Origin: Tenacibaculum sp. MAR_2010_89
Lineage (GTDB): Bacteria; Bacteroidota; Bacteroidia; Flavobacteriales; Flavobacteriaceae
Reading direction: 5' to 3'
Length of the DNA stretch: 64,000 nt
Assembly: GCF_900105985.1 (NCBI RefSeq)
Contig: NZ_FNUB01000005.1
Span: 2,790,001-2,854,000, forward strand
The notes below the pieces were generated by a model. The model did no database searches, was not told the origin of the DNA, and saw nothing but the letters and a program-made list of their open reading frames with translations. Each line of letters begins with the position of its first letter. Positions within the stretch are counted from its first letter, which is position 1. This document shows positions 7,545-16,983 of this stretch, in pieces. Made by a program: the position numbers and the translations under genes.

Positions 7545-10070
7545 TTACTTTAAATACAATTTATTTCTTTTTAGGAATAAAAATATAACGCCTAAAGTTA
7601 TAAACAATAATATCCATACCCAGTTACTGTAATTAGTACTGGGTATTATTTTTATACTATCTGGATTTCCAATTAATATTAAAGATGCCCAAAAATATGG
7701 TGATGTTTCACTTAATTGATGCGTTTTTAAATAGTTTTTCTTTGCTATATTTAGAGCCTTCAACTTTGTTTTACCTGCACTTAATTCTTTATAAAATACT
7801 TTTAAAATTTCATTAGTTGACTTTTCATTTGCTTTCCATTGTGTTGTAATCACACTCTTTGCTCCTCCTCTAAAAAAACCTCTAGACAAACTCATAATTC
7901 CCTCGCCTATTTCTTGTTTTCCTGAAGCTCCATTACAAGCATCTAAGACTACTAACTCTGCATTATTTGACAAACTCAATAACTCCTTTAAATTAATTTT
8001 TTTATCCCGGAAAGCTATCCATGGATCATTATCTATTTTATTTAAACCAGCATGAGTGTTTAAATGTATTATTGAATAATTTTTTAACTCTTTTATAAAA
8101 GTTTCTTTTGTAGCTTTCTCCTCTATAAATAACTCAGTTTCACAAATTGATGCAACTTCTTGCATTGCCTTTTTACTTCTTTTAAGTGATTGAAGAGTTT
8201 TTTGATTAAAATCTACTGGAGCAAATGCCAATATTTTATCAATCGATTTCTTAGTGTTCCTATTTAATTTTTCAAATACTGAAGCTGATAATAAATAATT
8301 AATCTCTGTATGCTCTAATAAGTATTCACCTGTTAAGGCATCTGGAATTAATGCTTCAAAATTAATACGTTGTAATTTATAATCTGGAATTACTATTAAT
8401 CCTTTATTTTTTATTTTCTTAATAGAATTTTTAAAAGGAAATAGTTTTAAAAATACATTATTTGCTAACCTCTTGTATTTTTCTTTATCATCTTTATAAA
8501 TAAAATATTTAGACATTTTATTTTTTAAACTATCAACTTGATTAATTAATTCTGGTACGTTTTCTAATTTGTAAAATATTTTTTCATTCTCATTACAAAA
8601 AATTCCAAAACCTCTTTTTTCATTTAAAATATACTCTACCAAGTTTTTTTCTTTACCTATATGTTGTCTAATACTTTCTTCTAAACTAATTATTAAAGAT
8701 TCTTTTTTGTTACTGCCCTTAGTATTATTTAATCCTTCTAATAATAATAAAGCCTTATTTTTTTCCATAAAATAAAATGCTTGAGAAACATCATTTTTAT
8801 AATACGATAAAGTAACAGCTTTCATGTAAAAACTAGCTGCTTTGCGTATCCAAAACAGCTTAGAAGTATCAACAATACTTTCTAATCTAATAAACGAAAT
8901 AAGTTTATCAACTAAAATACTTATTTCAATTGCTTTATTTAAATCATCATTTTTTAAAGTCGATTCATAATTTTTAATACTAGCTTCTACGTTTTCTATT
9001 AAATAGTCAAGAATATCTAACGTATAATCTGAATTCGTAATTTCTTTTAAACTAAGTACGGTTTCATCATAACCTCTATCTAAAAGAATGCCTATCGCCT
9101 TTTTATTATAACGTATTTTAATTTCAGGAGTTAAATAATCTCCCATATTACTATTTACAGCGGCAATTGCTTTTTTATCTGTTTTAATTTCTAATGCTTT
9201 ATCAAAAAAATAATTTGCTTTTTTCCTTTTCTTTAACTTATTATATACCCTTCCTATATTACTGTATACTCTACCTACATTACCAAAATCATTCTTTTCT
9301 TCATAAACTTTTAGTACCTGTTTATACAATTCAATAACTTTAAATGGCTTATTTAAGTTTTCGTAAATATTTGCTAAATTATTTTTATAGCCTATATCAG
9401 TAGAAAGATAATTATGATTTTTTAAAATATTATCAATACTGTTTATATGATAATTTATTTCTTCTAAATACCTTTTTGTTTCATCTATATAACTATAAGT
9501 AGCAATCACTGCTTCATGAGCTTTTAATAAAGTTCTTGGATCTTTATAAGATGTATAGTTTTCAATTACTTTATTAAAATTTATTAAAGCATTAAAATAA
9601 TCACCTTTATTAGTAAAAATAAACCCTAAATCTATATATGATTTATAAGTAAATTTATTTTTTACAGGTTGACTTTGCAGTTTTATAATTATTTCTTTTT
9701 GCTTTTTCTCATTACCCTGAACCTTATAGTAATAGTTTAAATTATAAAAACTATTATTTAATTTATAATAGTCAATTGAATCAGTATCTATTCTTATACT
9801 AATTGATTTCTGTGTAACAGAAATAGCTTTCTCATAATTATTTTCAAATGAATATAAAATACCTTGCTTATGATAAGCATACGATATATTCTCTTTAGTT
9901 AAATTTTCTCTTTTAGTTATAAATTCTTCTAAAATTTGAGTTTTTAATGTATTCTCAATATTTAATTTATAAATAGAATCGATTTCTTTTTCTTGATTTA
10001 GTTTACTTTGACTAAAGGATTTTTGATGAATGATTAAAAACGATAAAAAAAGAAAAAGAAATCGATTCAT
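7545..10070 (-). CDS. TPR-CHAT protein: periplasmic caspase-like protease with C-terminal membrane anchor
   Basis: 841 aa. A signal peptide (residues 1-~21, ending SFSQ) is followed by tetratricopeptide-like helices across ~30-480 and a CHAT (caspase HetF-associated with TPRs) domain at ~530-805. The predicted catalytic dyad is visible: H673 in HLNTHAG and C712 in VVLDACNGASG. A single transmembrane helix (~817-834) followed by KRNK ends the protein, so the TPR and CHAT parts should face the periplasm. It lies 26 bases downstream of a subtilase and both are divergent from an ECF sigma/anti-sigma pair. CHAT proteins are cysteine proteases with Arg-type specificity in known cases; the substrate here is unknown. 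A partner role with the anti-sigma protein is inference. Confidence 0.88.
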   Translation of the reverse strand: MNRFLFLFLSFLIIHQKSFSQSKLNQEKEIDSIYKLNIENTLKTQILEEFITKRENLTKENISYAYHKQGILYSFENNYEKAISVTQKSISIRIDTDSIDYYKLNNSFYNLNYYYKVQGNEKKQKEIIIKLQSQPVKNKFTYKSYIDLGFIFTNKGDYFNALINFNKVIENYTSYKDPRTLLKAHEAVIATYSYIDETKRYLEEINYHINSIDNILKNHNYLSTDIGYKNNLANIYENLNKPFKVIELYKQVLKVYEEKNDFGNVGRVYSNIGRVYNKLKKRKKANYFFDKALEIKTDKKAIAAVNSNMGDYLTPEIKIRYNKKAIGILLDRGYDETVLSLKEITNSDYTLDILDYLIENVEASIKNYESTLKNDDLNKAIEISILVDKLISFIRLESIVDTSKLFWIRKAASFYMKAVTLSYYKNDVSQAFYFMEKNKALLLLEGLNNTKGSNKKESLIISLEESIRQHIGKEKNLVEYILNEKRGFGIFCNENEKIFYKLENVPELINQVDSLKNKMSKYFIYKDDKEKYKRLANNVFLKLFPFKNSIKKIKNKGLIVIPDYKLQRINFEALIPDALTGEYLLEHTEINYLLSASVFEKLNRNTKKSIDKILAFAPVDFNQKTLQSLKRSKKAMQEVASICETELFIEEKATKETFIKELKNYSIIHLNTHAGLNKIDNDPWIAFRDKKINLKELLSLSNNAELVVLDACNGASGKQEIGEGIMSLSRGFFRGGAKSVITTQWKANEKSTNEILKVFYKELSAGKTKLKALNIAKKNYLKTHQLSETSPYFWASLILIGNPDSIKIIPSTNYSNWVWILLFITLGVIFLFLKRNKLYLK

Positions 10071-10096
10071 AAGTATCTCATTATTATTATGGAATA

Positions 10097-11344
10097 CTAA
10101 TTTAACAATTTATTATATTTTACAGGTCTCGAATACAATTGATTTACACCTATAACATTTAATGCGTCTATAATTTGGTTGGGACTATATAACATTCCAG
10201 ACTCAAATAATACTTTGGCAGAAATTGCTGTTACTAAAGGTGCAGCATATGAAGTTCCTGAAATATATACAGGAGTGCCTAAAATATCATAAAACAAAAT
10301 ATTGTGGCCAGGAGCATAAAAATCTACGGTATTTATTCCATAATTGGAAAAAGAAGCAATATTATTTCTCTCTGAATCTGATGCTGCTATTGCTAAAATA
10401 TTACCTTGTGGATATGATGAAGGATAATGACTTACATAATCATTATTAACACCAGAATTTCCTGCTGAAGTAACAATTAAAACATTATTATATTCTGCAA
10501 TTAAGTCATTAAAAATAGAGTTAACATATGTATTATTATCATACCAACCTAAACTCATTTGAACAATATGAACTCTTGGTAAAGCATATTTTAAACCACA
10601 TAAAATATTAAAATAGCTAGCTACCCCGTTTTGATCACATACTTTTACTGGTAAAATTTGATGTGGCACCCCTTCTTCATTCAATTTATTGTTAACAATA
10701 TAAGTAACTTTTGTTCCATGAATTAATTCATAATCATCATAAAAATCATTGTCGTGATTTACAAAATCCCATCCCGATAATTCATTAGCCACATTAACCC
10801 CAGAAGAATTATATAAAAAAGGAGTTACAAACAATGGATAGTTCGCATTGACTCCAGTATCTAACACACCAATTGTTACTCCCGTATTATTCGGTACAAT
10901 TTGAGATATAAAACTATTATTATCAGTATTTGACATTCCTGAATTATTTTCATTTTCTAAATGAAATACAAATTCATTATCTACATTTGAAATATCCCCT
11001 TCCGGGCCTCCACTTCCACCTTGTATAGTTAATTTTTTATCTTCAACATCCGCATTACTTCCAAAATCCCATTTCTCTATTAATTTATCATCACATAAAT
11101 CACAAAATTGGTATTTGACAACCTCATAGAGTTTTCTCAATTTTTGTTTTTTACTAGTACTTACCCCTTCTCTAAACTTAATAATAAGTTCAGTTTTTGA
11201 ATATCTTGGTGTTGGTAGAATAACTTTTTTTGTTTTAATCATTCTTGATTTTGCTTGATTTTCTGTTAATTCAGTATCATTTACTGTACACTCAACAAAG
11301 CCTAAACATAGAGTTAAAACAAATAATAATTTTAAGAGTTTCAT
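10097..11344 (-). CDS. S8 family serine peptidase (subtilase), exported
   Basis: 415 aa. An export signal occupies residues 1-~18; the peptidase S8 domain covers ~150-395 with the triad D162 (GVLDTGV), H209 (LIHGTKV), S365 (ISGTSYAAP), and oxyanion N296 (SAGNSG). Residues ~45-110 look like an N-terminal propeptide-type region. Unlike the T9SS subtilase at 15.3 kb it has no C-terminal sorting domain, so it probably stays in the periplasm or at the membrane. A cysteine at 19 is not in a standard lipobox (Glu at -1). It precedes the CHAT gene in what looks like one operon. No TAnnTTTG box was found upstream, which fits, but does not prove, control by the adjacent ECF sigma factor. Confidence 0.9.
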   Translation of the reverse strand: MKLLKLLFVLTLCLGFVECTVNDTELTENQAKSRMIKTKKVILPTPRYSKTELIIKFREGVSTSKKQKLRKLYEVVKYQFCDLCDDKLIEKWDFGSNADVEDKKLTIQGGSGGPEGDISNVDNEFVFHLENENNSGMSNTDNNSFISQIVPNNTGVTIGVLDTGVNANYPLFVTPFLYNSSGVNVANELSGWDFVNHDNDFYDDYELIHGTKVTYIVNNKLNEEGVPHQILPVKVCDQNGVASYFNILCGLKYALPRVHIVQMSLGWYDNNTYVNSIFNDLIAEYNNVLIVTSAGNSGVNNDYVSHYPSSYPQGNILAIAASDSERNNIASFSNYGINTVDFYAPGHNILFYDILGTPVYISGTSYAAPLVTAISAKVLFESGMLYSPNQIIDALNVIGVNQLYSRPVKYNKLLN

Positions 11345-11465
11345 TGTTTTTCTGTTTATAATTATTTTAGGAAACTTAGTAATATTACTATTTTTAATTT
11401 ATATTACTATAATTATAGGCTTAAAATTATTAAAATCATTACCCATTTATTTTATTAAATTAATT

Positions 11466-11473
11466 TATTTTTG
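11466..11473 (+). promoter_or_regulatory. -7 element TATTTTTG of the ECF sigma operon
   Basis: Exact TAnnTTTG match ending 17 bases before the sigma factor ATG, suggesting housekeeping transcription of the sigma/anti-sigma pair. Motif evidence only. Confidence 0.5.
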
Positions 11474-11490
11474 AACTATATTTTAAATTT

Positions 11491-12045
11491 ATGACAGAAA
11501 GTGAAAGGTATTTAAATGCTTTATTGAAAGGGAATGAAAAAATAACTGCAGAGATATACACAAAATTTTATAGAAAAGTTAGTTCTTTTATTTTAGCCAA
11601 TAAAGGAAAAGAAGAAGATGTAGAAGATGTTTTTCATGATGCCTTAATGTACTTAATCGTTGCTCATAAAAAACAAGCCTTAAAAATAAACTCTTTTGAA
11701 GGCTATTTTTTCACCATTTGTAAAAACATTTGGAAAACTTCATTAAAAAATAAAAATAAACAGGTAATAAATAATAATGTTTTACCACTAGAAGATAAAG
11801 ATGATGATTTAAGCTTATTAATTATTCAACAAGAAAGAAGAGATTTATATCGAGATGCTTTTCATAAACTCTCTTCAAATTGTAAAGAAATTTTAGGTAA
11901 CTATTTTAATGGAATGGGGTATCAAGAATTATTAGAAGAGTTTTCGTATAGTACAATAAATACTATTAGACAACGAGTTTTTAAATGTAAAACTAAGTTG
12001 ATTTCATTAATAAAAAAGGATCGTCGTTATAATAAACTAAAGTGA
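11491..12045 (+). CDS. ECF-type RNA polymerase sigma factor
   Basis: 184 aa, sigma-70 family with region 2 (~25-90, including DVEDVFHDALMYL and the FEGYFFTICKNIW core-binding/-10 segment) and region 4 (~120-175, LSSNCKEILGNYFNGMGYQELLEEF, a helix-turn-helix that reads the -35 box). It redirects RNA polymerase to a small regulon. The next gene starts at the last base of its stop codon (TGATG), so the two are translationally coupled, as expected for a sigma and its anti-sigma. It is divergent from the subtilase-CHAT operon, the most likely target. Confidence 0.92.
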   Translation: MTESERYLNALLKGNEKITAEIYTKFYRKVSSFILANKGKEEDVEDVFHDALMYLIVAHKKQALKINSFEGYFFTICKNIWKTSLKNKNKQVINNNVLPLEDKDDDLSLLIIQQERRDLYRDAFHKLSSNCKEILGNYFNGMGYQELLEEFSYSTINTIRQRVFKCKTKLISLIKKDRRYNKLK

Positions 12046-12836
12046 TGGAAGAAAAAACACAAGAAGAAATTGAACGTTACTTACATAACGAAATGAACAT
12101 AGAAGAACGTTCTGTTTTTGAAAAAAAAATAAAATCAGATGAATTGCTTAAAGAAGAAGTTTTACTTCAAATTGCAATTCATGAATCTTTTGAGGATCCT
12201 AGCATTCAACACAATCAAAATATTTATAACATCAATTTAATTAATGACATTAAACAACAATTAAAGTCAGATGAATTAAGACAAACTTCAAAATTTATTA
12301 AAGAAAGTACTAAAAAACATAAAAACTCAAATAAAAAAACTATAAAACTAGTAACCAAGTTTATTGCTTCAATAGCTGCGGTTATTTTAATTTCTTTTAT
12401 GTTATTTTACAACTCCCAACAAAATTCTCTAAGTTTATATAATGAATATGCTGATTGGAACAACCTACCTTCTTTAATTGAAAAAGGAGAAAGTAATACT
12501 CTTTCAGAGTTAGAAATACTGTACAACGCTAAAGAATATAAAAAAATTATTGCTTTTAATATACCTACAAATAAAGCTCCTTATGAATTAATCTACATAG
12601 GAACTTCTTATGTCAAGTTAAACGATTTTAAAAATGCTTCTATTACTTTTGACAATTTAATAAACACTAACTCATTAGAAAGCTCAAGAGGGTATTGGTA
12701 TAAGCTTTTAATTCTTTTGAATCAGAATAAATTAACTGATGCTAAAAAAACGTTAACTATAATCCTTAATAACAAAGAAAATTATAATTATACTAAAGCT
12801 AAAGAGCTCTCAGAGAAAATTAAAAATATAAAATAG
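12045..12836 (+). CDS. Membrane anti-sigma-like protein with periplasmic TPR-like domain
   Basis: 263 aa. The N-terminal ~100 residues (EEIERYLHNEMNIEERSVF and after) resemble the cytoplasmic helical part of Bacteroidota anti-sigma proteins. One transmembrane helix spans ~105-122, and the C-terminal ~140 residues form helical hairpins like tetratricopeptide repeats in the periplasm. The ATG at 12045 overlaps the sigma stop; an in-frame GTG at 12042 is one codon earlier. Role as anti-sigma is inferred from position, coupling and topology, not from a clear zinc-binding motif. Its periplasmic TPR-like part is a plausible docking site or substrate for the TPR-CHAT protease. Confidence 0.75.
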   Translation: MEEKTQEEIERYLHNEMNIEERSVFEKKIKSDELLKEEVLLQIAIHESFEDPSIQHNQNIYNINLINDIKQQLKSDELRQTSKFIKESTKKHKNSNKKTIKLVTKFIASIAAVILISFMLFYNSQQNSLSLYNEYADWNNLPSLIEKGESNTLSELEILYNAKEYKKIIAFNIPTNKAPYELIYIGTSYVKLNDFKNASITFDNLINTNSLESSRGYWYKLLILLNQNKLTDAKKTLTIILNNKENYNYTKAKELSEKIKNIK

Positions 12837-12841
12837 GAGAT

Positions 12842-13561
12842 TTATTTAATTAACAGTTGATTTTCTAATTGAATAATTAGTTCTTTGGATGCTGGCGTGT
12901 TTTGTAATTTAAGTTCGTTTATCATTTGTTCAATGGTTGCCTTATCATGTACTTGAGAAGAATTCTCAAGTATAAAAAAGCGTTCCTTTTCAGCAAGAGA
13001 AAAAAATAAGTTATCTGACCATTGGTTTCTTTCTAAATCAATAACTAAATGAATTCTATCTGTATCTCCTAAATTTGAAACTGAATGTATATAGTTTACG
13101 TTTGTATACCAACATTCTCCAACTTTCATATCAACAATTTCATCATCTAATAAAAAAGTTACCTTATTATTAGTAATTATAGGAACATGGATACGAAAAC
13201 AATTGTCTTCATATCCAAGTTTATAATCTCTATGAGGTTTTATTTTTGAGCCTTTTTCTAAGTTTAGTAATCTTACTGAAATTAATGAACTTTTAAAGGT
13301 ATTTATAACTTCTTTAAGATATGGACATTCTTTTAAGAAAGGAGTTTCAATTATTTTTACTTTTTCTATGGACGCATAAATATTATTCTCATCACCATTT
13401 TCAGCATATAAAGCTATTGATTTCCAACTCCCTTCGTAACCTGTTTTATTAAAATGATCATTCCATTTAGAAGTAACAATTGTTTGTAACTCATTCTGAA
13501 GTTTTTCAACATTAAACTGAAAAGGTAATTTTAAAAACCTAACTCCTTTTTCTTTTTCCAT
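12842..13561 (-). CDS. Aspartyl/asparaginyl beta-hydroxylase family protein
   Basis: 239 aa. A 2-oxoglutarate/Fe(II) oxygenase with the double-stranded beta-helix core. The first metal/anion segment is PHRDYKLGYEDNCFRIHVPI and the distal one is HSVSNLGDTDRIHLVID, giving the usual histidines and the 2-oxoglutarate arginine. Substrate is unknown; relatives hydroxylate Asp/Asn side chains or act in small-molecule biosynthesis. It is 3 bases downstream of the nitronate monooxygenase gene and ends 5 bases from the convergent anti-sigma gene. Confidence 0.85.
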   Translation of the reverse strand: MEKEKGVRFLKLPFQFNVEKLQNELQTIVTSKWNDHFNKTGYEGSWKSIALYAENGDENNIYASIEKVKIIETPFLKECPYLKEVINTFKSSLISVRLLNLEKGSKIKPHRDYKLGYEDNCFRIHVPIITNNKVTFLLDDEIVDMKVGECWYTNVNYIHSVSNLGDTDRIHLVIDLERNQWSDNLFFSLAEKERFFILENSSQVHDKATIEQMINELKLQNTPASKELIIQLENQLLIK

Positions 13562-13564
13562 TAT

Positions 13565-14503
13565 TTATCCTAGCATTTCACTTTTAACTCTAGTAAATTC
13601 TTTCATTATATCATCTAATACATCTTTAGCTGGTTTTATTTTATGAATTAATCCTGCTATTTGTCCTATCTCTAATTCGCCTTCCTCTAAATCACCTTCA
13701 AACATTCCTCGTTTAGCACGAGCCCTCCCCAATAAATCTTTAATTTCTTCTATTGTAGGGTTCTTCTGATACAGTTCTTGTACTTCATTGTAAAATTTAT
13801 TCTTTACCAATCTAACAGGAGCTAACTCTTTTAATGTTAAATGAGTACCTCCATCTTTAACCTCAACTATTGTTTCTTTAAATTTATCATGAGCTGATGA
13901 CTCTATCGTAGCTGCAAAACGGCTACCTACTTGTACTCCATCTGCACCTAATACCATTGCTGCTAACATTCCTCTACCTGACCCTATTCCTCCAGCTGCA
14001 ATTACAGGTATTTTAACTTGTTCTTTAACCATGGGGATTAATGTAAAAGTAGTTGTTTCTTCACGCCCATTATGTCCGCCAGCTTCAAACCCTTCACATA
14101 CCACTGCATCAACTCCAGCTGCTTCAGCTTTTAAAGCAAACTTCACAGAGCTTACAACATGAACAACTGTAATACCTTTATCTTTTAAAAAATTTGTCCA
14201 TGTTTTAGGGTTTCCTGCTGAAGTAAAAACAATTTTCACTCCTTCTTCAATAATAATATCCATGATTTTTTCTATATCAGGATACAACATTGGTACATTA
14301 ACTCCAAAAGGTTTATTTGTAGCTTTCTTACATTTTTGAATGTGCTCTCTTAATACATCAGGGTACATTGAACCTGCACCTATTAATCCTAAACCTCCTG
14401 CATTAGAAACTGCTGAAGCAAGTTTCCAACCACTTACCCATATCATTCCTCCTTGAATAATAGGGTATTCTATATTAAATAATGTTGTTATTTTATTTTG
14501 CAT
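13565..14503 (-). CDS. Nitronate monooxygenase / FabK-like FMN enzyme
   Basis: 312 aa TIM-barrel flavoprotein of the 2-nitropropane dioxygenase family. It starts with the family motif FNIEYPIIQGGM, has the FMN-phosphate loop IAAGGIGSGRGMLAAMVLGADGV-like region (~170-195, GGIGSGRG) and the histidine of GFEAGGHNG (~150). Members oxidise nitronates or, as FabK, reduce enoyl-ACP; which one applies is not clear. Its start overlaps by one base the stop of the upstream YwqK-repeat gene, and the oxygenase gene follows 3 bases after, so all three probably form one transcript. Confidence 0.88.
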   Translation of the reverse strand: MQNKITTLFNIEYPIIQGGMIWVSGWKLASAVSNAGGLGLIGAGSMYPDVLREHIQKCKKATNKPFGVNVPMLYPDIEKIMDIIIEEGVKIVFTSAGNPKTWTNFLKDKGITVVHVVSSVKFALKAEAAGVDAVVCEGFEAGGHNGREETTTFTLIPMVKEQVKIPVIAAGGIGSGRGMLAAMVLGADGVQVGSRFAATIESSAHDKFKETIVEVKDGGTHLTLKELAPVRLVKNKFYNEVQELYQKNPTIEEIKDLLGRARAKRGMFEGDLEEGELEIGQIAGLIHKIKPAKDVLDDIMKEFTRVKSEMLG

Positions 14504-15318
14504 TAATTAAAACTTGTATAAAAATGAAATGGTGTACTAAAATGAACGGGGACTTTTCTACTCATATGAATAGCTGGTTCCCATCCTTTTATATTTTTGA
14601 AATAAATTTTTAACCTATTTTTTAAATCTATTGGTATTTTATCACTTGTATTTACAATCATTTTTCCTTTAGAGGTTACTATGAAATTTAAATAAACTCT
14701 TCCATTTATCTGAAAACCTGATGTAATTAATGTACTGTACATTTTTTTAATTCTTTTAAAAAAAACCTTACTATCTCCTCCTTTAAATAAAAGTTTTTTA
14801 CGCTCTATCAACTCTTTTTTTACTTTTACACCATTTTCGTTATATAATAATGTTTTCATTAACTTCCCTTTAGAAAAATATTGCCTACAGGCTATATTCC
14901 CGTTAGTATGGTAATACTTCCATATTCCAGTCTTTACTCCATTAATATAAAATAATGTATTATCTACACCTCCATTATAAAACCATGATTTAACAATACC
15001 ATTTAAATCACCATCTTTATTAAACGAAAATGTCTTTTTTAAATTTCCATTTCTATAAAATTCAACAAATTTCCCTTGTGGGTTTTTCTTATCTTTAAAT
15101 TTATAAGCTCCTCTTTTTGCTAATTTTCCATTTCTAAAATAAAGTGATCCTACCCAAATAGTATCCTTTTTTACTATAGTTTCTATAAATTTAGCTTCTT
15201 TTTTTCTTTTTGTAATTTTTTCTTTATGATTTATATAATTTACAATTGAATCTTTTTGACTAAATAAATTATTTACACATAACAACAATAATGTTATAAT
15301 AATAAAATTCTTTTTCAA
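14503..15318 (-). CDS. Exported YwqK/MORN-like repeat protein with TonB-C-like tail
   Basis: 271 aa with a signal peptide (to ~residue 20, NNLFSQ). Residues ~50-170 hold several copies of a short repeat of the type FRNGKLAKRGAYKF / YHTNGNIACRQYFSKGKL, as in YwqK and MORN proteins. The last ~80 residues (SGFQINGRVYLNFIVTSKGK...) resemble a TonB C-terminal/energy-transducer fold. Function unknown; such proteins are abundant in Flavobacteriaceae. Start is the Met before the basic-hydrophobic signal sequence. It sits between the T9SS subtilase and nitronate monooxygenase genes. Confidence 0.75.
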   Translation of the reverse strand: MKKNFIIITLLLLCVNNLFSQKDSIVNYINHKEKITKRKKEAKFIETIVKKDTIWVGSLYFRNGKLAKRGAYKFKDKKNPQGKFVEFYRNGNLKKTFSFNKDGDLNGIVKSWFYNGGVDNTLFYINGVKTGIWKYYHTNGNIACRQYFSKGKLMKTLLYNENGVKVKKELIERKKLLFKGGDSKVFFKRIKKMYSTLITSGFQINGRVYLNFIVTSKGKMIVNTSDKIPIDLKNRLKIYFKNIKGWEPAIHMSRKVPVHFSTPFHFYTSFN

Positions 15319-15328
15319 TTTTAATTTC

Positions 15329-16939
15329 TTATTTTTTTATAAACTTAATTTTTTCAATTTTCCTTCCACTTTTAATTTGTAATATATATACACCTTTATT
15401 AAGTGATGACACATTTATTATATTAGAGTTAGAAATGTTCTTGTATACTTCTTGTCCTAGAACGCTATAAACAATTACCTCATTAATAGTATCAGTAAAA
15501 GAAATTATTAAATGATCCTTTACAGGGTTTGGAAATATCTTAAACTCTTCTTTGTCATTATCTTCTGATGACAATGTTTTATTATACGCCTGTTCCAAAT
15601 CTGGTACACCATACCCATACTGATTTGTTGGATTGCTATATTTATCTGCAGACTCTCTAATCATATTCATTATTTCTACATTCGTTTTTGAAGGAAAAGC
15701 TTGCCAAAAAGACGCTACTGCTCCAGCCATAACCGGTGAAGAAAAAGAAGTTCCATTTGATGTTGATGGAATTCCTGTTTGATGATTGATAACATAAACA
15801 TTACGTCCATGTGCTAAAACATCTGGTTTTACCCTTCCATCTGCTGTAGGTCCAAATGAACTAAAAGAGGCTATCGTTTCTGTGGCATCAACAGCTCCAA
15901 TCGTAAATACAGAAGCGGCATCTGCTGGAGCAGAAATATATTTCCATGATTTATTACCATCATTCCCAGCTGAAGTAACCAATATCATACCTCTTGAAAC
16001 TCCTATTTCTGCTCCTCTTGAAATAAAAGCTGTTTTCCCATCCATATCAGCATAGGTATGACTATAATTTGCGTTATCAAATGTAGTATACCCTAAAGAT
16101 GTATTAATTACATCTACACCTAAACTATCTGACCTTTCAGCAGCCTCAACCCACAAACTTTCTTCTAAAGGTCCTTCATTAGAAACATCTTCTGTAATAA
16201 AAAGATAAAACGATGCGTCAGGCGCTGTTCCTACAAATTGATCTTTAATATATCCTGAAATATCTGACAAAACATTAGTTCCGTGATTATGACCTGAATA
16301 AAAGTTAGTACTTCTGTTAACAAAGTCATAACCTCCAAGAATTTTATTATTATCTCTAATCCTTTTAAAAGCACTTAATATATTTACATTTGGAAAACCT
16401 GCATCAATAACAGCTATTTGCATTCCCTTACCTGTAAAACCTTTTTTATGTAAAAAATCAGCTTTTATCATAGTTATTTGACTAGAAGTTAACCCATAAT
16501 TGAAGTCTTCTTTTACTGATGAAAATTTATTATAATGTGATGCTTTCACTTTTTTTGTTGAAACAGTAGTTCTAGCGTTTAATGATCTATTAGCAAATTC
16601 AATTTTATCTATAAAATTAAATGTAGTTTTTAAAGCATCAATTTTTGATTTTTCTCCTCTAATATGAATTGCATTTAACCATTTTGACTTTGCTAAAACT
16701 GTTATACCATCAGCTCCTTTAATTTGATTATAATAACTACTATGTACTGGTACATCCTTTTCATCTAATGCTATCTTCTGTTTCGTTCTCCTATCTAAAG
16801 AACGTTGGGATAACATAGTTAAAGGATTAGATAAATAGTTAGAAGCACTAGGTTTATCTTTCAAAATAACCCATGCATCTTCTTGAGAAAAGAGATAAGA
16901 GCTAAATAATAAAACGCAAAAAAGTAGTAATTTTTTCAT
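15329..16939 (-). CDS. S8 family serine peptidase with T9SS C-terminal sorting domain
   Basis: 536 aa secreted subtilase. Signal peptide 1-18; propeptide ~20-120; peptidase domain ~150-445 with triad D179 (AVIDAG), H219 (GHNHGTN), S398 (SNGTSFSSP) and oxyanion N326 (TSAGND). The C-terminal ~75 residues (IFPNPVKDHLIISF..., LNKGVYILQIKSGRKI) are a type A T9SS sorting domain, so it is exported to the cell surface or medium. This domain separates it clearly from the other subtilase at 10.1 kb. It probably digests external proteins. 10 bases separate it from the next gene downstream. Confidence 0.95.
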   Translation of the reverse strand: MKKLLLFCVLLFSSYLFSQEDAWVILKDKPSASNYLSNPLTMLSQRSLDRRTKQKIALDEKDVPVHSSYYNQIKGADGITVLAKSKWLNAIHIRGEKSKIDALKTTFNFIDKIEFANRSLNARTTVSTKKVKASHYNKFSSVKEDFNYGLTSSQITMIKADFLHKKGFTGKGMQIAVIDAGFPNVNILSAFKRIRDNNKILGGYDFVNRSTNFYSGHNHGTNVLSDISGYIKDQFVGTAPDASFYLFITEDVSNEGPLEESLWVEAAERSDSLGVDVINTSLGYTTFDNANYSHTYADMDGKTAFISRGAEIGVSRGMILVTSAGNDGNKSWKYISAPADAASVFTIGAVDATETIASFSSFGPTADGRVKPDVLAHGRNVYVINHQTGIPSTSNGTSFSSPVMAGAVASFWQAFPSKTNVEIMNMIRESADKYSNPTNQYGYGVPDLEQAYNKTLSSEDNDKEEFKIFPNPVKDHLIISFTDTINEVIVYSVLGQEVYKNISNSNIINVSSLNKGVYILQIKSGRKIEKIKFIKK

Positions 16940-16983
16940 GTTGACTAAATTACTACTTTTATTATTATTTTTATAAAAACAAG

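Noticed and set aside
10225..10449. Plus-strand 74-codon ORF inside the subtilase
   Set aside because: Antisense to the subtilase catalytic domain, with low-complexity composition and no start signal.
11286..11344. Lipoprotein signal on the subtilase (Cys19)
   Set aside because: Residue -1 is Glu and -3 is Phe, which does not fit a lipobox; simple export is more likely.
7545..12836. Type III-E CRISPR (Craspase) locus
   Set aside because: A TPR-CHAT protein with an ECF sigma suggests it, but there is no Cas7-11 gene and no CRISPR array, and the CHAT protein has a signal peptide and membrane anchor.
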